Below are positions 25,149 to 34,735 of a stretch of 64,000 nt of DNA, piece after piece. The position numbers were made by a program, and so were the translations under genes. Under the pieces are notes generated by a model, which was given only the letters and a program-made list of their open reading frames with translations, did no database searches and was not told the origin of the DNA. Every line of letters begins with the position of its first letter. The stretch's first letter is position 1. Origin of the DNA: JAABTH01 sp964390725 (GTDB lineage Bacteria > Bacillota > Dethiobacteria > DTU022); contig CAYMIW010000001.1 in assembly GCA_964390725.1 (NCBI GenBank), positions 62,001-126,000 on the forward strand, in the 5' to 3' direction.

Positions 25149-25976
25149 TTGAGTTTTTCACCGGCAGTAAATTCTCAGGAAGAGACAGAAAGAGATAAAA
25201 GTCTGTTATTTGCTTTCAAGGGCGAAAAACTTTTAGTAAATGAGGTGGATGACCGCTACCAGGTTCCTCTATTAAAAGAGACCAACGAAATAACACCTGG
25301 GAAGGGCAAAAAGCATTATATTGGTAACCTCGCCGAGAAACCCTGTTTTGCCGTAGAGCTGGATGATGGTTTTAGGATTAAAGATAAATTTCACCTGGTC
25401 GGGCTGCGAGAGCTATTTGGGTTGCTGGATGATCAGAGCTTCAGGGCAGCTCTGACAGGCATACAGATTGTGAGCTGGGACAGGATGCACAAGTTTTGCG
25501 GCAAATGTGGTGCTGTAACTAATTATTCCCAAACCGATCGGGCAAAAGTATGTAATCAATGTGGCTCCGTTTATTATCCCCGAATATCACCGGCTGTAAT
25601 AGTGGCTATACGCAGGGGAGATAAATTACTCCTTTTAAGGAATAAGCAATTTAAACGTGATTTTTACAGCGTTCTGGCCGGTTTTGTCGAACCGGGGGAA
25701 TCACTTGAAGAATGCCTGGTTAGAGAAGTTAAGGAAGAGGCGGGTATCGAAGTTAAAAATATACAATATTTTGGTAGTCAGCCCTGGCCTTTTCCCAACT
25801 CGCTGATGGTTGGTTTTACTGCGGACTATGCAGGTGGTGATCTGCAGGTCGATGGAGTTGAAATATCTGATGCCGGTTGGTTTACACCCGAAAATTTTCC
25901 TAATCTGCCGGGGCCGATCAGTATTGCCCGCAAGCTGATCGATGCTTTTGTTGAAGAGCAAAAGGTTAGAAAATAA
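25149..25976 (+). CDS. nudC: NAD(+) diphosphatase (NADH pyrophosphatase) NudC
   Basis: 275 residues from a TTG start after AGAAGGAGAG. An N-terminal NudC-like domain is followed by a zinc ribbon (CGKCGAV ... CNQCG). The Nudix box is complete: Gly-x5-Glu-x7-Arg-Glu-x2-Glu-Glu in GFVEPGESLEE ... REVKEEAGIEV. The NudC-specific SQPWPFPNSLM motif follows. It cleaves NADH or NAD to AMP and NMN(H) and may also remove NAD caps from RNA. It ends at a hairpin shared with the convergent HD hydrolase gene. Confidence 0.95.
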   Translation: MSFSPAVNSQEETERDKSLLFAFKGEKLLVNEVDDRYQVPLLKETNEITPGKGKKHYIGNLAEKPCFAVELDDGFRIKDKFHLVGLRELFGLLDDQSFRAALTGIQIVSWDRMHKFCGKCGAVTNYSQTDRAKVCNQCGSVYYPRISPAVIVAIRRGDKLLLLRNKQFKRDFYSVLAGFVEPGESLEECLVREVKEEAGIEVKNIQYFGSQPWPFPNSLMVGFTADYAGGDLQVDGVEISDAGWFTPENFPNLPGPISIARKLIDAFVEEQKVRK

Positions 25977-25978
25977 AA

Positions 25979-26014
25979 AGCTTCCGTTTTTTATTATCAT
26001 GTATAACGGAAGCT
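25979..26014. terminator. Hairpin between convergent nudC and HD hydrolase genes
   Basis: A perfect 10-bp stem, AGCTTCCGTT (25979-25988) with AACGGAAGCT (26005-26014), around a 16-base T-rich loop. AT-rich sequence lies on both sides. Confidence 0.65.
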
Positions 26015-26038
26015 ATATATTATAAATTATACTTATTT

Positions 26039-26617
26039 TTATAGTTCGCCACGCAGACCGAGATCGTCAGCTGCTGCCTGCATTCCTTTAATAGACTCTT
26101 CAATAATTTCATTCAAGTCCATTCCCAGCATGGCGGCGCCATCTTCAATTATTTTACGATCTACTCCTGCAGCAAAATTTTTATTTTTATATTTTTTCCT
26201 GACCGAACTTACTTTTAAATCAAGGATGCTTTTACCGGGGCGCATCAAAACAGTGGCAACAATTAAGCCGGTCAGCTCGTCAATTGTATAGAGTACTTTT
26301 TCCATTGTCTCAACCGGTTCCACATCTGAACAGATTTTCCAACCATGACTGATTATAGCCCTGATATAATCCTCCGGCCAACCTTCATTTGTTAAGATTT
26401 CTCTTGTTTTTGTACAGTGCTGCTTCGGGTATTTTTCATAATCGAGATCGTGAGCCAATCCGACTACACTCCATTTTTCAATATCTTTTTCACCTAATCT
26501 TTTAGCAAAATGGATCATCACAGCCTCTACGGCCAGGGCATGCTTGACTAGTGCCTCGTTTTGATTATATTCTTTTAGCAGTGCCATTGCTTCTTCCCTG
26601 GTTGGTGTTTTAGCCAT
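26039..26617 (-). CDS. HD-domain hydrolase
   Basis: 192 residues from the ATG at 26617; the longer frame to 26677 lacks a ribosome site. It is a compact HD-superfamily phosphohydrolase: VKHALAVEAVMIHFA (His), VVGLAHDLDYEKYP (HD pair) and a distal Asp in LYTIDELTGLIVA. This single-domain type is widespread in clostridia and often annotated as HDIG or uridylyltransferase-like hydrolase. Likely substrate: a nucleotide or phosphate ester. No operon partner is seen. Confidence 0.85.
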   Translation of the reverse strand: MAKTPTREEAMALLKEYNQNEALVKHALAVEAVMIHFAKRLGEKDIEKWSVVGLAHDLDYEKYPKQHCTKTREILTNEGWPEDYIRAIISHGWKICSDVEPVETMEKVLYTIDELTGLIVATVLMRPGKSILDLKVSSVRKKYKNKNFAAGVDRKIIEDGAAMLGMDLNEIIEESIKGMQAAADDLGLRGEL

Positions 26618-26779
26618 TTTATTCACTTCTTTCTCTGAGTTTAGTAGTAACTTCCGGTTCAAATTAATATAATGCAAGATCGAGTTTAGTAAAACGATTG
26701 TTCTTTAACAAGGTTCGCTTCGCAGTTGGTTAACTCCTTCTGTTCTGAATTAATCAAATCTGTTATCTGTTGCAATCAT

Positions 26780-26808
26780 TTGACATGGATTGATCATGTA
26801 TATATAGT
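26780..26808 (+). promoter_or_regulatory. Promoter of the GNAT gene
   Basis: Consensus TTGACA (26780-26785), a 17-base spacer and TATAGT (26803-26808), 78 bases before the coding start. Confidence 0.7.
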
Positions 26809-26885
26809 TATTCCGGGACAAATCAGCGATTGTTTCAAGCCAGTGGTTGAATAATTTCGGTAAACTATTACAGGAGGTAAATAAA

Positions 26886-27437
26886 TTGAATGATGAATTA
26901 ACCATCAGGGAGTCTGTCAGCGATGATATTAATAGAATTCTTAAGGTGGAGTATAAAGCTTTTGGTTTGGAAGAAGGGCCTGAAATAGTCGAGCTGGTTA
27001 AAAACTTGTTTGATGATCCCAGCGCAGAGCCTCTGCTTTCCCTCGTAGCTGTGATTAAAGGGGAAATTCAGGGGCACATTTTATTTACAAAAGCACAGGT
27101 TGCTTCCCGTGAAAAATCGGTAGTCTCTATACTTGCTCCGTTGGCTGTAGCTCCTGATTATCAAAGTCAGGGTATAGGCGGCAGGTTAATAACAGAAGGA
27201 TTGGCTATGCTTTCTCAAAGAGGATTTGAGCTTGTTTTTGTTCTTGGCCATCCGGGTTATTATCCACGTTATGGTTTTAACGTGGTGGGCAGTCTGGATT
27301 ATACCACACCCTATCCCCTTCCGGCTGAACATGCAGATGCCTGGATGTTTCAAGAACTTAAACCAGGTGTTGTGACTAGGTATAGTGGCAAAGTTACCTG
27401 CGCGAATGCATTGGATCGTTCAGAATATTGGTGTTAA
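26886..27437 (+). CDS. GNAT family N-acetyltransferase (YhbS-like)
   Basis: 183 residues from the TTG at 26886, 7 bases after AGGAGGT; the ATG at 26847 is less likely. Acetyl-CoA-binding motif A is clear: PLAVAPDYQSQGIGGRL. It is followed by FVLGHPGYYPRYGF, the signature that places it near YhbS. The substrate is unknown; small metabolites are more likely than proteins. A good sigma-A promoter precedes it. Confidence 0.87.
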   Translation: MNDELTIRESVSDDINRILKVEYKAFGLEEGPEIVELVKNLFDDPSAEPLLSLVAVIKGEIQGHILFTKAQVASREKSVVSILAPLAVAPDYQSQGIGGRLITEGLAMLSQRGFELVFVLGHPGYYPRYGFNVVGSLDYTTPYPLPAEHADAWMFQELKPGVVTRYSGKVTCANALDRSEYWC

Positions 27438-27501
27438 CTGCTGCTTTTAGCCTGAAATAAGGCTACAGCATTCATATTGAATTGATTGCAGACTATGCAA
27501 A

Positions 27502-28332
27502 TTAATTACCAAGATCGTTCATAATACTATTTGAAGTGTCGGTAATTTCAGTAATCTTGGCAGCTATATCAGTGATGCTTTCAGCTCCGTCACTTGCTCC
27601 CTGGGCAATCTGATCGGTTCCGTTGAGGAGTTCGCCAATGGAAGAAAGCAGATCCTGGGAGGTCTGGTTAAACCCAGTAAAATAGTCATTTATACTTTCT
27701 GCGTCTTTGTTGTATTTTGTTGCAATATTAATCATCATTCCATAATCGTTATTAACATCTTCTGACATAAACTCAAGCAGCCTGTTCGAGCTCAGGGTGA
27801 GGTTATTAACCGCTTTTGTAACTTTTTCTGTAATTACCTGGATCTCAGAAATATTATCTTTCGATTTTTCTGCCAGTTTTTTGATTTCATCAGCCACAAC
27901 AGCAAAGCCCTTGCCTGCTTCTCCTGCTCTGGCAGCCTCTATAGCAGCGTTAAGAGACAGCAAATTGGTTTGAGTATTGACATCGATGATTGACTTGGAT
28001 AACACGGATATTTGTTCAACTACCTTCGAATCACTGATGGCAGATTCGAGCTCCTTTTTTGTTGTTTCGAAAATACCCAATGCTTTATCCTGTGCCTGAG
28101 ACACGCTATCCATAGTTTCACCGGCGCTACTTTTGATTCCTACAGTGATTTCATTACCTTCCTTAGCTTTTTGGGCCATATCCTGGATGGAGTTGGCAAT
28201 GTCCAGTGTTGTTCCGGCAATATTATCTGAGTTTGCGGAAGTTTCCTCCATTGAGGCAGACAATTCTTCCGTGGCAGATGCAATATCTTCGATGTAGCTG
28301 GTCAGTCCGCTTAGCCTGTTAGCTGACTCAGT
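27502..28332 (-). pseudogene. Methyl-accepting chemotaxis protein, 5'-truncated remnant
   Basis: The open stretch (about 277 codons without its own start) holds only the cytoplasmic signalling domain of a chemoreceptor. It includes the conserved hairpin tip region (LLSLNAAIEAARAGEAGKGF, AVVADEIKKLAEKS) and the adaptation-region heptads (ASATEELSASMEETSA). A TAG (28333-28335) stands immediately before the first recognisable residues. No sensor domain, membrane segment or HAMP is encoded upstream. The receptor has lost its N-terminal half, and no other chemotaxis gene is in this window. An internal start at 28263 could make a soluble fragment. Confidence 0.75.
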
Positions 28333-28552
28333 CTAATAATTATTAATATAATCTTACATTCAGGAAAGTTTTACAATGAGAATGATCCCCATATTAAGAT
28401 ATGAATATCCCCATTTATTACTCCTGGATTCCCCATAGACTGCAATGGTTTAAAGAATTGAATTGAAATGCCAGTAGGTTTAGTGTTTTTATTGCCGGGT
28501 TTTGTAAATAAATTCCTGATATTACTTCAAAATATAACGGGGAGGCAGTTTA

Positions 28553-28582
28553 TTGAGCAGCTCCCGGCATTCATGGTATAAT
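28553..28582 (+). promoter_or_regulatory. Promoter of pckG
   Basis: TTGAGC (28553-28558), an 18-base spacer and TATAAT (28577-28582), giving a leader of about 85 bases. Confidence 0.65.
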
Positions 28583-28605
28583 GTTAGGCAACTGTGAGTC
28601 AGCAG

Positions 28606-28635
28606 ATGATGCCGGGGGCTTGCTCCTGGCATCAT
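28606..28635 (+). terminator. Leader hairpin of pckG, terminator or attenuator
   Basis: ATGATGCCGGGG (28606-28617) pairs with TCCTGGCATCAT (28624-28635) using two G.U pairs, with a 6-base loop. TTTAATGTTTT follows. It lies between the pckG promoter and the coding start, so it looks like a conditional terminator or mRNA-stabilising leader rather than the end of a gene. Confidence 0.6.
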
Positions 28636-28675
28636 TTTAATGTTTTAGATTCTTTAAAAATGCGAGGATATGGAA

Positions 28676-30445
28676 ATGAGTCATCGAATACTGCATAACT
28701 GGATCAACGAAATGGCAGAGATGTGTAAACCTGAGCGGATTGAGTGGATTGATGGGAGTGCTGAACAGCGTTCAAAACTTGAAGCTGAAGCAGTGAATAG
28801 TGGTGAGTTGGTTCGACTTAATCAAAATAAATGGCCCGGATGTCTTTATCATCGCACTGCTGTTAATGATGTAGCCCGTACAGAAAATCTAACCTATATC
28901 TGCACCTCCAGGGAGGAGGATGCCGGCCCGAATAATCGCTGGATGAGTCCGGCTGCAGCCTACAAGCAGGCAGGAGATATCTTTAAGCATTCCATGATCG
29001 GGCGGACCATGTATGTTATCCCTTTTTCCATGGGCCCGATTGGTTCTCCTTTCAGTAAAATCGGAGTTGAGCTAACTGATAGCATTTACGTAGTTATAAA
29101 TATGTTGATCATGACCCGGGTAGGACAGGAGGTATTGCAGGAACTTGGTTCTGACGGAGATTTTTGCAGATGTCTGCATGGAAAGGCAGATCTTCAAATT
29201 GATAAACGGTTAATCCTGCATTTTCCCGAGGATAACACTATCTGGAGTGTCGGTTCTGGTTATGGGGGCAATGTTTTGCTTGGTAAAAAATGCCTGAGCC
29301 TGCGTATAGCCAGTTACTTTGGCTTAAATGAAGGATGGCTGGCGGAGCATATGCTGATAATGGGCATTGAAGATCCTACCGGTCGTATTGATTACATTGC
29401 AGCTGCCTTTCCCAGTGCGTGCGGAAAAACTAACCTGGCCATGCTTGTTCCCCCGGAGCCTTATCTGTCCCGGGGATATAAAATCTGGACAGTCGGCGAC
29501 GATATTGCATGGATCAGGATAGGAAAAGATGGGCGTTTATGGGCTGTAAATCCAGAAAGCGGTTTTTTCGGCGTGGCACCCGGTACCAATTCTCAGTCGA
29601 ACCCCAATGCCCTGGCAACCATCCGTAAAGATACTATTTTCACCAATGTGTTACTTACGAAAGAGGGCGATGTCTGGTGGGAAAAGGGAGAAGGGTCTCC
29701 ACCGGCTGAAGGTATTGCCTGGGATGGCCGCCCATGGAAATGGGGCATGGTTGACGAATCCGGCGAACCAGTGCCGGGAGCTCATCCAAATTCACGGTTT
29801 ACCGCCCCGATTGCCAATTGCCCGATTGCCTCGCCCGAATGGGCGAATCCCCGGGGAGTTCCCCTTTCGGCAATTGTATTTGGAGGCCGCAGATCAGATG
29901 TAGTACCCTTGATATATGAAGCATTTGACTGGAATCACGGGGTTTATATCGGAGCTACAATGTCTTCCGAACTAACAGCTGCCCAGTATGGAAAACTTGG
30001 TAGGGTACGGCATGATCCGATGGCAATGATGCCTTTTTGCGGATACAACATGGGTGATTACTTTCAACACTGGTTAACAATGGGCCAGCGTCTTGATAAA
30101 TCACCAAAAATATTTCATGTAAATTGGTTTCGTAAAGATGAATACGGCAACTTTATCTGGCCTGGTTTTGGTGAAAACCTGCGTGTCCTGGAATGGATTT
30201 TAAAAAGGACCAGGGGAGAAGGTGAAGCTGTTGAAACACCTTTAGGTTTTATGCCTTCAGAAGGAGCATTAAACCTGGATGGTATTAATCTTAAACAGTC
30301 TGACCTGCAACCGCTTTTTGAAGTGAACCGTAATCTCTGGTTGGATGAAGTGGCGGAAAACAGGCATTTTTTCAGCCAGTTTGGTTCGCGCCTGCCGGTA
30401 GAAATTGAAGCTGAAAGCGACAAGCTGGAAAAAAGGCTGAAGTAA
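28676..30445 (+). CDS. pckG: Phosphoenolpyruvate carboxykinase (GTP)
   Basis: 589 residues from the ATG at 28676, chosen because GAGG (28664-28667) lies 8 bases upstream; the ATG at 28670 is too close. GTP-type PEPCK motifs: FSMGPIGSPFSKIGVELTDS, the P-loop with reactive cysteine FPSACGKTNLAM, metal-binding VGDDIAW, and FGGRRSD. The enzyme interconverts oxaloacetate and PEP with GDP/GTP in the cytoplasm. In anaerobes it can serve gluconeogenesis or energy-conserving PEP carboxylation. It is a single-gene unit with its own promoter and a leader hairpin. Confidence 0.96.
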   Translation: MSHRILHNWINEMAEMCKPERIEWIDGSAEQRSKLEAEAVNSGELVRLNQNKWPGCLYHRTAVNDVARTENLTYICTSREEDAGPNNRWMSPAAAYKQAGDIFKHSMIGRTMYVIPFSMGPIGSPFSKIGVELTDSIYVVINMLIMTRVGQEVLQELGSDGDFCRCLHGKADLQIDKRLILHFPEDNTIWSVGSGYGGNVLLGKKCLSLRIASYFGLNEGWLAEHMLIMGIEDPTGRIDYIAAAFPSACGKTNLAMLVPPEPYLSRGYKIWTVGDDIAWIRIGKDGRLWAVNPESGFFGVAPGTNSQSNPNALATIRKDTIFTNVLLTKEGDVWWEKGEGSPPAEGIAWDGRPWKWGMVDESGEPVPGAHPNSRFTAPIANCPIASPEWANPRGVPLSAIVFGGRRSDVVPLIYEAFDWNHGVYIGATMSSELTAAQYGKLGRVRHDPMAMMPFCGYNMGDYFQHWLTMGQRLDKSPKIFHVNWFRKDEYGNFIWPGFGENLRVLEWILKRTRGEGEAVETPLGFMPSEGALNLDGINLKQSDLQPLFEVNRNLWLDEVAENRHFFSQFGSRLPVEIEAESDKLEKRLK

Positions 30446-30480
30446 AATATATTTTATGACCGAAAAAAGTAATATAAAGG

Positions 30481-32940
30481 TTATAGTAAATCGATTGTAG
30501 AGGTGACAAAGATTTTTACCAGGTATGGATCGTAAATTACTCCGCTGTTACCGGTGATGATTTCTTTTATTTCTTTGTTACTCATTTTTTCCACCCGGGA
30601 CATCCTGTCATAATCACAGGCTATCCTAATCATTCTTGACTGCAGGGGAATTTTATCAGCCTCAAGGCCGCCAGGGTAGCCACTGCCATCATATCTTTCA
30701 TGATGGGCTAAAACATAATCAGCTATATCCGAGAATTCACTGATCGATCGCAACAATTTATAACCGATTTCAGGGTGTCGGTTTGGTTTATTGTTACCGA
30801 TCAGGGTTAGATTGTTTTTTTCTTCTGGACCATTAGGTTTGCTTTCTATTCCAATCCAACCAAGGTTGTGCATTAACCCGGCTATTTCCACATCTTTAAT
30901 TGCGTTTTTATCCATGCCCAGGATTTTCCCAAATTCCCTGCATATAGAGCTCACATTTTTACTGTGGTCTTCTTCGCCGGGAAATTTTTCATAAAGACTG
31001 GCAGTTAATAACTTAATTACTTTGCTTTTGTATGTGTCGTTTTCCTTCATTTTATCCTTGTACATGGAGTCTTCAGCCTGTTTATAAATATCGTTAAAAT
31101 GTACTTTAACACTTTTTTTGGTTTTTAAACCGAAAGAAACAGACAGCTTAATTTTTTTCGGTTTTTTATCTGCGATTGTTTTTTTTATCCTGTTCATGAT
31201 TGAATTTGCACTGGTAGAGTCAGTTTTTGGAAGCAGGATAACAAATTCGTCACCTCCTACCCGGGAAATGATGTCATCTGCCCGGCATTCATCCCTTAAT
31301 ATTTCAGCAAAATCAATCAGCAGGTTGTCGCCTTCGATATGTCCGAAAGCATCATTTGTTATTTTTAGTCCGTTCAAATCGGCCATGAGTAAGCTGATCG
31401 GGTGGTTTCTTTCTGTGTTCAAACGGTTTAGCTCTTCTTCGTAGAATCTGCGATTATAAAGGCCGGTTAATTGATCATGGAAGCTGAGGTAGCGGATTTC
31501 CTGCTCAATTGTTTTTCTCTCATCAATATTACGGCTTACGCCAATCACTTCAACTTCGTTTTTTTCGTTTTCACGATACTTGGTTGATACTTCAACCCAG
31601 ATTATAGTTCCGTCTTTACAGGGTTGCTGCAATTCTGTAATAAAACCTGATAGCTTATCCGGATTATTACGCAATGCAGACAAATTATCGCTGATTTCTT
31701 CTGAAAACATTTGATAGGATTCAGGGGTAAGTGATTCTTCGATGCTTTGGGCCATTACTTCTTCAGGAGTGAAACCCCTCAATTGAAATATAGAAGGGCT
31801 GATATAGGTAAATTTATTGCTGCTCAGGTTGAGAACCCAAATCACATCGGAAGTGTTTTCTGTAATAAAACGATACTTCTCCTCGCTAAGCTTCAGGGCT
31901 TCCTCGTATTGCTTGTTTTCTGTAATATCCGTATGCGAACCGGCTACGCGGTATATTTTGCCATCAGCCTTTTTCAGCCCTTGTCCGCGAGCCCTGATCC
32001 AGCGGATTGTTCCATCTTTATGGAGCATACGGAATACATTATCATATACCAGGGTTTTTTCCGATAAAAAATCCTCGATATCTATGTAAACCCTGTTTTT
32101 ATCATCAGGGTGCAGCATATTATCAAAAGTTAAAAAATCATTTGGCAGTTCGCTGTCCTGGTAACCGAGTTGTTCCTTCAATTTGGCGGATAAAAACAAG
32201 CTGTTTTTTGTCAGATCCATGTCAAAGATACCGTCAGTGCTGCCTCTTATTGCTAGTTCGAACTGCTCTTTTTGCTCCTGTAGTTCGTTTTGTATATTTA
32301 TCTTATCGGTTATATCTCTTGCAGCGGCATAGATCAACTTATCTTTGGGGTAGGATCTCCACTCTATAAATCTGTAAGTTCCATCTTTAGTCCGATAACG
32401 GTTAGTAAAATTAATGATCTTATCGTTTTTCTCCAGGGTGCTAATTGCATCGAGTGTTGCTTGCATGTCGTCGGGGTGAATAAAATTAAGGAATTTTTTA
32501 CCATTAAGTTCACCGGAAGAATAACCGAGAATTTCTTCCCATGCTTTGTTTGTCTTGATAAAGTAACCCTCCATGTCAGCAATACAGAGCAGATCAAGGT
32601 TAACAGAAAAAAACCCTTCGAGTTGCTCCGTTTTTTCAGTCAGCTCCAACTGCAGTCTTTTTTGCTCGTCGACTTCATTTTTTAAGCCTGTCACCAGGGT
32701 TTTTAATTGTCCGGCCATCTGATTGAAGGACCTTGACAGACTGCTTATTTCCCTGATGTTGCTGGGCTGATCTTTGTATTGATCCCAATCGCCCCGGGCT
32801 AGAATTTCGGCTGAATCCCTCAGCTTACTAACAGGGTTAATTACACGCCTGGTAATGTAAATGCTTAATAAAATGCTGATCAACAGGGTGGAAAGCCTCA
32901 GTAGTACGGTTGTTCTGTTGTTACTGTTTATCTGGGCCAT
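30481..32940 (-). pseudogene. HAMP-PAS-PAS-PAS-GGDEF-HD-GYP signalling protein, C-terminal part of a frameshifted receptor
   Basis: This frame continues the gene that begins at 33980; a one-base change in the G8 run at 33069-33076 separates them. Domains in order: second membrane helix and HAMP (LLISILLSIYI, ITRRVINPVSKLRDSAEILA), three PAS domains, a GGDEF domain with intact VGGDEF and an RxxD inhibition site (RADD), and an HD-GYP domain. In the HD-GYP part the HD pair is changed to HN (GLMHNLGWIGI), while HHERYDGSGYPGG is kept. Cyclic-di-GMP synthesis therefore looks possible, but its hydrolysis is doubtful. A short unframed stretch (32941-33068) belongs to the same frame. Confidence 0.85.
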
Positions 32941-32978
32941 AAAATCAACCTCGGGGATTACAGTAATAATATACCAGC

Positions 32979-33980
32979 TTAATCCAAAACGATCGCTATA
33001 TGGGGTTGCAAAACCGAATTGACGTTCTCCTTCAATGTTGAAATCAAAGTCCAGCGATTCTTTGATATGGGGGGGGTACCATTTTCATCCACAAGCTCTA
33101 TCGCTGAAGAGGCGATTAATGGTATTGTGCTTTCAGTTGCCCTGATCCTGTTCACCTCGCTGCTGCCGGTGGAAGAATAAGGTTGCTTGGAAGAAGAAGC
33201 AATCAAAAAGCCGTCGCAGTCGATAATATAGCTCTGGCCGGTTTTGCCAATAGCCAGGTTCGAGAGGAATGAACTGAAATGCGATAGAAACAGATCTGCT
33301 GCTGTTACACCAATTAATATGCCTTCTTCGTTATATACCGGGCAGCTGGCAGATATTGTTAAATCATCACCTGTGAAAAGTGTATATACTTCACTCCAGG
33401 TGTTGTCGCCCCGTGCAACAGCTCTTCTGAACCACTGCCTTTCAGTGGCATTAAAACCGGGAACAACCTGGACAAGATCAGTAATATTTCCCATTATGTC
33501 TGTGTTATATTTATTAAATGCTCCTTTTACAAAATCATCAGTGTAAATTTTGTAAAGGTTTCCGTCTGCCCCTTCACGACCGGCATTGGCCAGGCCGCCA
33601 TCTGTATTGCCGTAATAAATACTTGTAACAGAGTCGAACACCTGGATCTGTTCCCAGAAATGCTTTAAAAGCGCTTCCTGATCGGAATTGTCAAGCAGAC
33701 CATGGCCAATTGAATTAGAATTGGCCCTGATGATTTGGTGGGGGGTATTCAGGAAATCATGTAACCGGTCTTCAATTCTGGCGTTGATTTCACTTCTAAG
33801 CTGAAGGGCAACATCATTTACAGATTCCTGCCCATTCCGGTACGAAAAGTAACCAACCAGAGAGACAGATATAAAGGTTAAACAAACCAATGGGAGCAAA
33901 AGCATTGTTTGCAATGAGATATTGTTGAAAAAGTCATTTATCTTTAAGCGGGCTATTATTAGCAACCTCCATTGCGCCAA
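32979..33980 (-). pseudogene. N-terminal Cache sensor part of the frameshifted GGDEF/HD-GYP receptor
   Basis: It starts at a TTG at 33980. It contains a first membrane helix (about residues 25-47: MLLLPLVCLTFISVSLVGYF) and a large extracytoplasmic dCache domain (about 50-300; ERQWFRRAVARGDNTWSEVY, DLTISASCPVYNEEGILIGV). At the run of eight C on the coding strand (33069-33076) the frame leaves the gene and continues into unrelated residues. Reading nine C (or six) would join it to the downstream PAS-GGDEF-HD-GYP frame, giving a receptor of about 1,160 residues. The fault could be a real mutation, a phase-variable tract or a sequencing error. Confidence 0.85.
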
Positions 33981-34253
33981 CGACGAGGTGAAGAATAATC
34001 AAAAATTGAGATGGGGCTATCTTTTTTAAAAACCGACTTTGTCCTTTATTATATTGTCTTGGCAGCGCTCAACATTATATATGAATTATTAAAAAAATAG
34101 CATGTGTACATAAAATTGTCAATAATGATTATGAATTGTCATTCATTTGCAATTTGATTAGAGCCGGATAAAGGGTTTTTTATATAGAAGTTGAATTTTT
34201 AGCTAAGACCGGGGTTGAGAAGCTCTTAATAAAAAGATTGAGGAGGAATCTGC

Positions 34254-34625
34254 ATGCTGAAAGAATTTAAAGAGTTTGCCATGAAAGGTAATGTAATCGA
34301 CCTTGCTGTTGCGGTGATTATTGGCGGAGCTTTTGGTAAAATCATTACTTCCCTGGTTGAAGATATTCTCATGCCCTTGATCGGTATTTTTATGGGCGGT
34401 GTTTCCCTTGATCAATTAAGCCTGTCAGTTGGAGATGCTGTTTTTGCTTACGGTATGTTTATCCAGAATATTGTTGATTTCATAATAATTGCCCTGGTAA
34501 TTTTCTTCATGATCAGGTTTATGAAAAATGTTAAGAAAAAAGAAGCGGTGAAAGCTTCAGAACCGAAGCCAACCCGGGAAGAAGAGCTGTTGGTTGAAAT
34601 TCGCGATATATTAAAAAACCGGTAA
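34254..34625 (+). CDS. mscL: Large-conductance mechanosensitive channel MscL
   Basis: 123 residues with the classical MscL pattern. The N-terminal amphipathic helix LKEFKEFAMKGNVIDLAVAV runs into TM1 (VIIGGAFGKIITSLVEDILM), followed by the loop PLIGIFMGG, TM2 (FIIIALVIFFMIRFM) and the C-terminal helix EELLVEIRDILKNR. It opens under high membrane tension and releases solutes after osmotic downshock. ATG at 34254 follows GAGGAGG. Single-gene unit. Confidence 0.97.
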   Translation: MLKEFKEFAMKGNVIDLAVAVIIGGAFGKIITSLVEDILMPLIGIFMGGVSLDQLSLSVGDAVFAYGMFIQNIVDFIIIALVIFFMIRFMKNVKKKEAVKASEPKPTREEELLVEIRDILKNR

Positions 34626-34649
34626 ACGGATAAAGAAGGTTATAAAAGT

Positions 34650-34718
34650 GTGCTGTTTATAAGATCTGTTCAACCAATCCTGGTAATAGTAGTAATTGGC
34701 ATAATTCTGATTTATTAA
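34650..34718 (+). CDS. Possible 22-residue hydrophobic peptide
   Basis: A GTG at 34650 with AGAAGG 10 bases upstream opens a 22-codon frame, MLFIRSVQPILVIVVIGIIL then IY and a stop. It would be a single membrane helix, placed between mscL and a GNAT gene. Too short to judge by codon use, so this is a candidate only. Confidence 0.25.
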   Translation: MLFIRSVQPILVIVVIGIILIY

Positions 34719-34735
34719 TAGGAAGGACTTTTGTG

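Larger units (their letters stand above)
28333..28675 (+). other. Intergenic region before pckG, 343 bases
   Basis: Non-coding as far as I can see. It contains the pckG promoter and a strong leader hairpin, listed separately. The leftmost 200 bases are AT-rich with no recognised element and may include debris from the truncated chemoreceptor gene. Confidence 0.6.
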
